From positions 22,759,013-22,823,012 of the forward strand of contig NC_087071.1 in the NCBI RefSeq assembly GCF_963678635.1: a stretch of 64,000 nucleotides of DNA, written 5' to 3'. A program made the position numbers and the translations under genes. This DNA comes from Symsagittifera roscoffensis. Taxonomy: Eukaryota; Xenacoelomorpha; Acoela; Convolutidae. The number at the start of each line of letters is the position of its first letter. Within the stretch, counting starts at the first letter, position 1. Under the pieces are notes generated by a model. It made no database searches and was not told where the DNA came from. It saw only the letters and a list, made by a program, of their open reading frames with translations. Shown here piece after piece: positions 11,188 through 23,100 of the stretch.

Positions 11188-14100
11188 TAAAATCCCTTAC
11201 ATTTCATATAATTACATGGAAGTTTTGAGTTTTTGTGCATTTTGAAGCTCCTGAATCTTAGGCTCTGTGTTATTTCTGGTACTTGATATTGACTGAATTT
11301 TTTTAAGTAAAAAAATTAAAACCAACCCTAATACGAAGTTCCTCCCCCGTTTCAGTGGTAGGAACAAAAATGGTAACCAACGACCAACGCGAAGACAATG
11401 ATCCTCCCACTTTCAGTGTTCGGAAAATTAACGCCCTAACTGCAATTACTCGATTTTCCACCTTCATTTCACAATTCACTTTTTCAGATGTTAATGAAAA
11501 TGCTTAAAACTATCATTCTCATTGTAGACCAGCAGATGGCGTTGTACTAGACCTCGAAATATTTCATTGTATCGTAAATATTATCCTTTTCCATTCCCAG
11601 GTTGCTTGTTTTCTTATGAGAGAAATTACGTTTTGTAAACCTCATTGCAGTTAAGATTCAAATTTATTCGCGTTTGAAGATTTCGATTCAGGTATCAATT
11701 ATTGTATTTGTGTTCCTAAAAAGCAACAATGACGAATGTTTTCGGTCGTTTTTGTAACCAACCTTGCAATTATCCAGGCTGCTGCGACCTTTCGGTACTA
11801 AGTTTTTCCCATTATTTTTCTATTAGAACACATATAGTGTTGTAGAAGATTGATTTCATCCAGAAAAATTTCATTGCAGATGTTAGCAATTTCTTTTTGA
11901 GATTACTACGATATAGATTGGCGACAAATAACAGTTGCATAGACTTCATTGCTGCTTAGACTCGCACTTTTATCGTGCAAGAATATTCAACGGCAAACAA
12001 GTTTGTTATTTGAGTCCTTTTGATGCAGGAACTAAACGATTACGAAGCGCTTCAAAAATGCACATGATTTTTTGTGTTTGTACAAGGAAGTGTTTCCTAT
12101 GGCTTATTCTGCCCTACCTAATTGTCGGGAAAATCCACCCTCCGCTGTTTAAATCAACTTCTTAATAAGTCTCAGCCCCCCTAGAATAACGACCCCAACA
12201 TTTTTATACCATAATACATATGGTTTAAGCTTCGAAAAAAAAGTTTTAACTGTTTTGAATTTAAAAAAAAATAATTTTCAACGCAAATAAAATGAAGATT
12301 GCATTAAATTGATATTTACTAAATCTTCATGCCAACTTAAGCCAATTTTAATGTTCAAGAAAATGTTTTTTTTGGCATAATATAAATCAGAATCGATCCG
12401 AAGATGCGGGACCCTCCTAGTAATTCTGACACCCCCGAAATGTCTAACCCCGTTCCGCTAAGTTTTGACGCCTCTCTTTATTAAGTTCTACGGAGTATTT
12501 AGGGGTGGTTGATTATTTTAATACTTATTTTAATACATAGAGCTGGTTTTGGTGCCCATATTCTAATTTAAGGATGTTTTTCCTGTGAGTGTTTAGAAAA
12601 GCTCCGAAAATAAATTTGGTCAATCCGATGAAAAGGTTGATGAGCATTTTTTGAAGATCCTTTCGTAGCAATCACCATAGGATTTATGGTGGGTCTTTTT
12701 GATTTCCTTCAATAGAGACAGGATTTCCTTATCGTGGAAATCCTACCTCTTCAAATGTTTTTTGGTACCTCTGAAGCTTGTCTGGCAATGAATTATTTCC
12801 AAGTAACAGTTAATAAATTTAAGGACTCAACTATCAAATTTGTATCCGTGACAGTATAGCCTTCATCATGATGCCAATCAAGTTAGCCAATCATTACTTC
12901 TCCCACGTGAGGGTGTCGTATCTACACTGTTCTGGCATTCTCATGTGTCTCTTTATGTCTGCAGTCATAGACCAACATGCGCTCACTTCTACTTCATGCG
13001 GACCACTGGTGAGTTTTTTTTTTCGTTTACGTTGAAAGAAAAGAGCTAGTTTTGCTTTCCAAACCTCTTATTAACTTCAGTTTTCTTATTAACCGGTTTT
13101 TATGATGCAACCAATTTTTTTTAATGTAACTATTTTTTTAAAAATTGGGTTAGTTTTCTCAAAAATATTCATTTTCAAGATTCTACGTTGTTATTTTACA
13201 TTGTTCTGTGTGGAAACCCTATTTTACCTGGATTTGGTTATTTTTTCATATGCCAATTTTAATGCAATTTCGAGAACGCGAAAGCGATGCTCAGAACTGC
13301 AATCACAGCGGTTTTTTCGCGCTCTAGAGTAACAACGCATGGGCGTTTAACAGTTAATCCATGAAATTAACAAGGATAGTCGTTTGCTGTGCTGGTATCA
13401 CAGGAAAGGTCATGCAAAAAGTATTGCTGTATAACATCACTGTGTAATACATCGGCAATTTGTAATTGTTCCGACTTTCGATACGAAAGTAACGGAATAT
13501 TTGTGCTCGGGGTGGGTTTTTTTTTCTTCAGACAAATTTCGACTTTTTAACTAGCCATTTTTGACGGAATTTTTTTATATCATTCAAAAAGTATTGTTGT
13601 CCTGAGCTTAAATTTGAAAAGATATTTCACCTGTGATCATTTTTCGTAGAGTTATGAGGGTTTAAAGATTTCCATTTTGGCCATTTTGACCAATTTGGGA
13701 CAATTAACGCGCGATATAATTCGCGCTATTAACGCGTAAGCGGAGGTTTAATCCCTCTTATAAATCGTTCCAAATTGGTTGAACGAAGCTTATTTGCCAT
13801 AATTGATTTGTTACAAGGAACGAAATCTCTCTTTTTGTACTTTATATGGCATGTGGGGGGATGATTTTCACAAAAAATTTCAAATTTTAGAAAAAATTTT
13901 CATTTAATTTTTTTATGCTTTTACTGCTGCTCCATAAACCTTAAAAGGCAGTCGGAACATTCAGGGCTTCGCCCTGATACGAGCAGTCTTGTATATTTTT
14001 CGATTCAAAACTTCATTTATGTTTTTTTTTGTCTGTTTTTCATGTTTTTCTTTATTTTATTGAATAAGTTCTCAAGCAGTGTGATCATTAAGTGCTACTT

Positions 14101-17100
14101 GCATAGAAACTGGTGATACGTGCATCTTTGTGAAGTATAATTGAACAAAGTGAATTTCATTTAAACATGTTTTTGATTTTTGGCTTCTTTGATGAAAGTC
14201 TTTAATTTTGTTCAAGTTCAAATTTGTGCTTTCGCTTTGACTTTTGATTTCCTTCTAAGTTCAGTTCAGTTTGTTTTTAATAGGAATGGAAACTCCACTA
14301 TCAAACAGCGAAATTGTAAAGGGCAGGAAAAACAAGATCGACTTCTAGTTTCGAAAGTGGATTTTTATTTTCAGATTTCCCAGCGAACTGAAAAATTTAC
14401 TTTTTGATTTAGTTTTTTCATTGGGTCAATAACTTCCAGTCAAAATGTTTTGGAAATTGAAGTAGCTTTAACGTCATCTTTTTTCTTCGAAATTCGAAAG
14501 TTCTTAAAACAGTCCAAAAAAACCAGTCAGTTTTTTTTTTCTGTTTTCTTGCGTACATTTACTCTTTTCTAACTCTCTATTGGCTATGCTTCCTAAAATG
14601 TGGATGCAGTTTCAGCTTTTTTAAAAAAAGTTTTAGTTGGTTTTGACGATATTTTCGATGCTACATAAAAAGCATGAGAATATGCATGAAGCTTATAATT
14701 TTACGGTAATCAATGAAAGCAAATCTAGAGTGGCGTGACTTGACCACATATATTTTAATCGACTCAATTATCTGGTGATTTTTTCAGTCTAGTGATTTCA
14801 ATAGTCATTAGCGTCAACTCGTGGTTTGAGAAAAAAAGTGGTCGGACTTTGTTTTCAGATTGGTATGTACAAGTTTGCCGTATTTGCTTTTTTTTTCATT
14901 TTCATACTAATTTTGCTGAGTTTTTATGTGCTTATTGTTTTGCTAAACTGTCGGCCGGCGAGAAGCTTATAAATCTAGAGTGGCGTGACTTGTTTATAGG
15001 CTTATTGTTTTGCTAAACTGTCGGCCAGCGAGAGAAAAGTCCATGCAGTCCAAACTAGCTTCATGATTTGTATTGAGTTTTAAGAGAGAGGCTTTCATCA
15101 TTCGCATTTTCGATGTTTTCGCTGTGTGAGCATTTAAAATTTAAGCTTTTAAGCTTTAAAATATTTGGGTATATATATGTACATTTAAATATAAATGCTG
15201 CGTTCAATTTTGTCCGTTTATTTTTTCTTCGCGCTTTGTGAGAGAAAACGCTCTTTATTCGACGTTAAACAAAACGATCATTCAAAAAGGCATATTTGAC
15301 TAATAATTGCTGGAAAAGTTGCAATTGTTCCGTGAAAGAAAATTTGTTAATTGATCAGGGCCCAAAGAGACTGCAATAAACTATATAGTGTCTTGTGGAT
15401 TATTTTAAGTACATATCTAAGTACCTCAAGAAAGATTCAAAGGCAAGAAATGTGCTATCATTTTAAAGCCCCTTTGAATAACAGTGATTCGAATTTCAAA
15501 AAATATATACTTTGTTTGTTTCCAGATAAATCGGTTTGAGTTTCGGCCTATTCCAGAATGGGACGTGATGAGACGTATTTGTTTCACTTTTCGCGGTCCC
15601 ATTTTGGTTTCTCCAAAGTTTAATTCAAATTTTTTCGCTTAAAGGAAAGAAAGTTGCGCTCTCCAATTACGAAAGCTCAAATGCACGAAACAACGTGAAT
15701 GAAGTTTCGAAAAGTGGATTTTAAATTTCAAGTTTTTATTCATTAGTGTCAATGAACGTTTTGAAGGCACTTAAATAGGTCTTGAAGTGTTGAAGTGTTG
15801 TTCGTGTACAAATCTGATTTTTCGCGGTTTGACTGTCAAATTTCAGTTCATTTCTTTTCTTAAAAGGAAGGCAAACTTCCCTATCGAACAGCAGAAATGT
15901 AAATGTAGATCAAAGGCACCATTGAACAGTAAAATGTGATCGATTTTGAAAGTGGATTTAATTTTTTAGATTTCCCCGCAGAAAAAAAATACCTAAAGTG
16001 ACAATCATACGTGTCCTTGAAATTTGAAATCTGTGTTTTGAAAAAACTTCAACTTTCAAAAATTTGCCCCCAAAGCTGTGTGAATTTCAAGGAAATCTCA
16101 TGATTGACACTTATTTTATAAACTCAACCAATTTAAAAATGCTTCAAAAAGATGAGACGTTTGTTGTTTGGAACTATTGACTATATTTCATGTTGCTTCT
16201 TGTCTTTTTAATTCATGCATTTTTCAGACTTACAATTTCATCGGGACCATCAGTGCAGCTAACAATGTCTACCCAATTGGACTCATCTGGCAACTTCTCA
16301 ACATGGTCACAGTGTCACTGCGGATGTTTCATGGATTCTGTCTCTACAGATTTCTAGGCTATTCCTTATTTTTATTCCATTTATTGATGTGATTAAGAAG
16401 AATTTTTTATCCTAATCAAAATAGTTTATCCAAAAATTATAACAATTTTGAATTATTACACTTGCGGGCGTGCGAGTTCTTTTTTCTAACCTAACTTGCA
16501 AATAAAAATGTTCATTGAAAGTGGAAGGTGTTCACTTATTTGGTGACACTTTCGCTATAATGACGATCTGTAGCATTGGAAATTTCATAGCATCTGTTCT
16601 CTGCTTCCTTTTTGGCTAGTGTTTGTGATTTATTAAGCGTCTGAGGCTGAGTGATTAATACGTGAGACTCATAATTTCTAGGTCGCAGATCAAATCCGAA
16701 ACGTAGTCGCATTTTCACTAATTAGAGGCTTATTTCTACTTTTTTGTTGCACTCTTGAGTTGCTTTTTGTAGTGTTCTCGCTAGTGTTTGCGAAGCGCAG
16801 CTTCGTCTCTGTGTCAAATTATCGAATAATTTGTATCTCTAACTAGTATCAAAACCGATATCGCTTTGTAATCGCTTGTTTACCTTTAGCCCCCACCAGA
16901 CAAAACTAAAAAATTTAATGGTTTTATTCATTGGCTTCGAAGATATTTGTATGGGTTCAGAACTCATGATGACCTTTTATGCAAAATTGGAAATCAGCCC
17001 TGACCAACGTTATTTGAACATCAGTATTCGCAGTGGCTATGTGAGTGCGTAAAAGAGTGGTTTAGTGATCGACCTGAAAAGCTCACATTCAGGTCTAAAT

Positions 17101-20100
17101 TGATGGATTAACTGCGGGATGCGCTCAGGAACTGAAAAAGTATGCAAAAAAACTGGTAAATGCTTTTTCTCCGTCACGTATAAAATATTGTACCGATCGA
17201 ATTCTGAATTTTGCGACGACCCATGAGTTTTGTGTCTGTTTATTTTACTTATTTTCTTAGTTCACATATAAATTAATATGAACAGTTTGTATTTTATCCC
17301 AAATCATTATTTTAGGCATCCCTGCCGTCATAAATCGATCAGGGGAAACAAGTTTTTTTTAGAGACGATGAACGTAGTTTCAGACTCTTATATAGGTGGC
17401 AATGAATTTTTGATTATTTTTTTCACGCCCAAATTTATTTTTTCGCGGTTTGAATTTTGATCTATTTACCCTCACGATAAGCAAGGGTATTGAAATCTGG
17501 TAGTAGATATCTTTTTCCCGTAAACAACTTTGTCCACTGGATGATCTCAAATTTCAAAATCTCCATTTTCAGCACGTTGCAAACTGAACCGCAACAGTCG
17601 ACTCTCTGTTGGAAGCTGCAACAAACATATTTTGAGCATGCTAGCTTTTTGATTATCCGTCTCATTCGAAATTTGTATTTTAGGTGGGTTGTAATTTTAC
17701 CAACTTGTTTCATTTCAATTAAAAAAAAATTGTTTCCTTTTCTTTTTCGGTTAAATAAGTTTCAGCCTATATTATTTTGGCTTATTGGCCTCGTACTGTG
17801 TCCGCACCACAAAACTGTGTACATGTGTTTAATGAAGTGGATGGGATTCTAACATTTTTTTATCAGTTTTTAAGACTTTTTTCTTTTTTTAAATTTCATA
17901 TATTTGTTCGTTTGTTTTTCCTTTTTTCTTTTTGCTTTAATAGTTTTCGACCCATGATATATTTGCTTATTGGCTCCATATTTTGTCGTTTGATGAGTAA
18001 AAATCAATTGTCTGCGTGTGTGTGTATTGAAGGGGATGGGGCTTTAAACAACTTTTTTTAGGCTTTTTTCACATTTTATTTTTTTGTTTTTTCTTTTTCT
18101 TGGGCTTTTAAGTTTCGGCCTATTTTATATCGGCTTATCGGCCTCATATTTTGTCGTTAGATAAGTGAAAAAAGTTTGTGTGCTTGTGTGTATTGAGGGG
18201 AATGGGGGATAAAAACTTTTAATTAATTCTTAAATTTCTTATAGAAGTTGTTCGGCTTAAAGGGTTCCTTCTAGGATATTTTAGACTTTTTTACAGCTTG
18301 GTAATTTTTCTTCAGATTCTATTTTGACCTATTGTCTGGGTGTTAGTTGTTGATTTTTTTTTGTTTTGATATATTTTGCCATTTCTGATTTTCTCCTTTT
18401 TGTTCCGACTTTCGATACGAAAGTAACGGAATATTTGTGCTCGGGGTGGGTTTTTTTTTTCTTCAGACAAAATTCGACTTTTTAACTAGCCATTTTTGAC
18501 GGAATTTTTCTTATATCATTCAAAAGGTATTGTTGTCCTGAGCTTAAATTTGAAAAGATATTTCACCTGTTATCATTTTTCGTAGAATTATGAGGGTTTA
18601 AAGATGGCCATTTTGACCAATTTGGGACAATTAACGCGCTATTAACGCGTAAGCGGAGATTTAACCCGTCTTATAAATCGTTCCAAATTGGTTGAACGAA
18701 GCTTATTTGCCATAATTGATTTGTTACAAGGAACGAAATCTCTCTTTTTGTACTTTATATGGCGTGTGGGGGGATGATTTTCACAAAAAATTTCAAATTT
18801 TGGAAAAAATTTTCATTCTATTTTATTTCATTTAATTTTTTTAATGCTTTTACTGCTGCTTCATAAACCTTAAAAGGCAGTCGGAACATTCAGGGCTTGG
18901 CCCTGATACGAGCAGTCTTGTTTCGATTTAGTGGCTATTCTGTATTGCATAGCAAGTGGTGCGAAGATCGGCGTCGACTCAGTGTTGCAAGTGCACTTCA
19001 TTTTCTTTGTTAAATTGAAAGGAAAGCAAACTCCATTAACCAACAGGAAAAGTGAAGTGCTACTTGTGTTCATTGATTCTTTTCCAACTGTTTGTTGGCT
19101 GTTTTATTTGAATGGTATTTTTGAAACTCTATTTGCAGTTTCATATGACTCCTAGATGATTTTCCGTACTCGATTTTTCTGCAAAAAATTTGAGTTTAAA
19201 TAATCAACAATACTGCGGCGTTCATAAATTAATTTTTCAAGTTAAAAGTTGGGAAATCGTTCAAAGAAGTGTGATAACTTGTTGCTGCAACGATGTGATA
19301 ACTTGTTGCTGCAACGAACCCAATGGTAAAACTTTCCTCAAATTAAATACTTTAAAAAACTGGCTTTTTACTTAACTATTCTTCAACAGTTCGACTGAAC
19401 TATAGCCAATCTTTTGTGGTTGCTTAAAAATTAAGAAGAGTCTAAATTGTGGGTAAATTTGCAGTGTCGAAACAGCAGAAGAGCACCCAGACGCTGTCTA
19501 CGATTACTTACACGGTCTACTTCCTGGAGTGTTTCTTCCTTCTGATGGTTTCCGTGATCCCATCGGACGAGAATCTAGGCGAGTATTTGAAATGTTTTGG
19601 AACAGCAAAAGGGCAAATTGAAACTACGAAACTCTGTGGTTAACCTTTCGAATAGCACATCTACTCTAGTGGAAAAAATGAAACGCAATTTTGTTGTTTT
19701 TTTCTTAAGAATTGCCATTACGAGGCAAGGAAGCGTATCTTCGAGTTATAACTGGATTACACAACAATGTTATTTTTTTATATAAAACTGGAATCCACGA
19801 AAAGCTATTTTAAAAATTTTTTTTTATGCTGTTCTGGAATCCAGAGACATGCGTAAAACATAGTACAGCTCCAAATGCTAGCTCACTGCTTCAATCTTTT
19901 CGCTCGTTGCGCTTTCTGCAACACAGTGTATGTGCCGACAATATTCGCTTTACAAGCAATATTTTGATGACAATTCAGTTTTGACATATTTGGGTTTATA
20001 TTCGTATTCTATGATGTCGCATGCACAAATCCTTCCTCGTAATTATTGTTTTCAAAGATAACTTTGGGCCACCTTCACTCGGAATTTCAACAAAATGATG

Positions 20101-23100
20101 AGGACTTACATGAAAAAGCGCTAGTTTTCCGTATATGTTGTTGGTTTTCAAAACCGTGAAATTATAAGAAACAGAAGAATTTAGTGAAGATGTCACCATG
20201 AACAATTTAACCTGTTCGCTGAAAACGCTGCACGTTGCATGAATTTTGTTTTCAATAATTTGAAAAGAGCTCACTTTGCTTTTATTGAGGTTATATGAGG
20301 TCACTTGTTCTCGGTTGATGTTTTCGTTTTGGGCTACCTTCACTACGATCGTCAACAAAACTGTCTTTAAAAATAGTCAATTTGAGAAAAAAAAGTTTAA
20401 TTTGCGTCTCATTTTTCCCATTTGAGCGTGGATCACTAAGTTCTCCTCAATTTTGAAGACATAATCATCGGCTTTTATCAAGATGAAGAAGAAGTCTTAT
20501 CGGTTTGATTTTCTTGTCAGCTAACATTATAAGGTTATCTTGTCGGTTTCTTTTATTACTTTTTCAAATTGTCAGAAGTGAAACTTTCATGCCAAATGCA
20601 ATAAATGGTGAATTATCCGAAAACCTTCTAAAATAAGGCTTCATGCATATTAGCAGTTCATTAAATTTTCAGATGTTTGAAATAGGGACAAGCTCTTTGC
20701 GCCATTTTTCCAAAGTATTAATTTGCTGGCTCATTTCGAATTTCGAGGAAGGATGGTAATTTACATGCTCGGGTGGGGTGGTTTTTGTACAGACCAATTT
20801 CACAATTTATTAGCTCCCCTGGGGGATCGATCTCTTGATCTGCAGGGTCCCAGTCGGGTTTTCCCACTATTATAGTTCTATAATCTATGAATTTGTGATT
20901 GTCAATACCAAAAATAAATTTCAAAAGTTGAATGGGACAAAAAAAATATATGACCAAAATCTGCCACGGCTCTGTCCAAACTGCTGCTCGTTTATGCTTT
21001 AGACCTGGAGAATCACCCCCCCCCCCCACTACAAATTGTTTTAAATTGAATTGAGGCAGCTGATTTGAACACTTAACTTTTGATATTATCAGCCAATGAT
21101 TTTCAGCTTCGCCATTATTTAAGTTACCAAAAATCATTCGAGACCAAATAAAAGATAGTCGGATACGAGCAGTCTTGTTATTCTTTAAAGCATAACGAAA
21201 TGTTTTTTGTAGCGTCCAAGAAATTTCTGGTTGTATGCACTGAAACAAAAATAGCAATTTTTGGACCTTAATTATGGACGCGCTTCCAAAACTATACATA
21301 CTGAATAAGAATTTAAAGATTCAAGTTCTGATATGTAAAATTTCAACAGTGTTTCAGAAGTGCACTGTACTATGTTCCTGGGGTTTGCATTGGCTGCAGT
21401 TGTACATCAGGGCTGCAGACTGAGAGAGTTCAAATTGTGTGGCAAGCGCTCACCAGAAGTAAGAAATTCTTAACCGCGCAATGAAATCGATCGGTTGATG
21501 GTTATGTTCTGCAAGCCATCCCTCCCCATCCTATTTGATTTTCAGTTTGAAAAGCGATTCCGTCTGAATCATAATGTACTGAAGTTTTGCACGGTAATCA
21601 AATTAATAATTCTGAATACATTTTTTTCTTCATTTTGATTATAAAAAATCATGGATTTAGCCACAATGGCGCATGCAAAAATTATCAAAATGAAAAATTT
21701 GCATCATGGGCAAAACGTAAAAAAATGTCCAAAATGATATATAACGAGCTCGTTTTGTTTCCCCTTATCATTATAACTGGTAGTGCTGAGCATAAAACAT
21801 GCGAACAATTGGCCTGCTTAGCGAGTAGAATGAATTCTTGATTTTGCGAAAAATTCAAAAACTTCCCAATTATTCAATAAAAATGAGAGGCAATGACTGG
21901 TATTAGAAGGCTTGATTTTTTTTCTTGATTATTGCTCAATCGTTTTGTTTTTCTCTCTTATTTGAAAAATTAAGAGTGAATTTCAATAAAAACTATTCCT
22001 GTACTATTAGGCACTTTAGGAAACTTTTTCTTGAATTTTTTTAAAGGAGTACTGAACGTAATAAGAACTCTTTTATAGGTGTTGGTAATTGTTTTTTGAG
22101 TTCACTTCATTGGTTTTGTTAAAAGGAGTGCAAACTCCACTATCGAATAATAAAAATGTAAAGGTTGCGAAAAACGTGATCGATTTCAATTTTCGAAAAT
22201 GGATGATAACAATCAGATTTCCCAGCGAAATAAAAACTTTTCCTTTTGATCCAGTTTTCTCAAATTGGGTTACGTTTATCAAAAAAGCACCAATCATGAA
22301 TTGTTCGTGAAATTCACAGAGTCTTATATTTTTTTCTTTAAGTATGTTTTTCTTGGAAATTGAAAGTTGAAGTTTTTTAAAAAAAAACAAGTCAGTTTTT
22401 TGTTTCCTTGCGTTCACTTATTTTTTCCAAATGTCAGTTGGCTATGTTTTTGTCTTCGCTTTTTTTCCAAGAAAATATTTTTTGGCGCCTTGTCTTAAAT
22501 TGTTTTGTGGTATTTTTGTTGTTTGTAGATACAAAAGGAGGGGTAGCCAAATTCGCGTCTTCATTGCCGTTTATTTTCAGTACATTGATTTTTTTCGTCT
22601 CGTCCGTAAAACAGTAACTGTGGATTTCCCAGGGTTCGCTAAGAACAGAAAGGCCCCCTTCTGACAGTACTTAGTAAAGCGTGTTCTAGGGGGCAATTTT
22701 TGATACGGAGAACCGAGCAAAACTCCCGTGCCCGGTTTCAGCGGGCATATTTTAATTAGTGCAGAGAACCGAGATAAACTCCTAATGTGTCCCGTTATGT
22801 TGGTAAGTTGAGCCATTTTGCGACTATTATTCAGTATGAGAGCTGCTTCATGCAGTAGTTAAGCAACAGTTCTGCGCCCTTGTTTTCAGCGCTTACTCTT
22901 GCGCCTAGCAATCATATTAAATAATTCCATGGTTCCCGATGTTCTCTTTTGCGATCTTCGTATAAACGCGTAAATTTTATTTATTTTTTGATTTGTTTTT
23001 ACTTGCATCATCAGTAATCAATTTTGTTTTTTTTTGTTCTGAAGTTTTCTAAATTAATGCAGGTTTTTGCGCTAAATTATTGAAGTGTTTTGCCCTTGAA

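Noticed and set aside
10965-11228. Hydrophobic open frame repeated at 13102
   Set aside because: Phe/Ile/Leu richness follows from T-rich DNA; duplicated with the 2.14 kb unit, in intron 1.
13467-13992. Ordinary DNA-transposon MITE
   Set aside because: The matching inverted repeat is not terminal at the 3' side and no target duplication flanks either copy, so a Helentron-type end structure fits better.
20718-21299. Calling the 193-codon minus-strand frame a gene
   Set aside because: No ATG context, domain or splice evidence, and a poly(C) tract and transposon tail lie within it; kept only as an observation.
21350-21458. Acceptor at 21357 for PGAP2-like exon 4
   Set aside because: It does not fit the phase left by exon 3; the acceptor at 21349 does.
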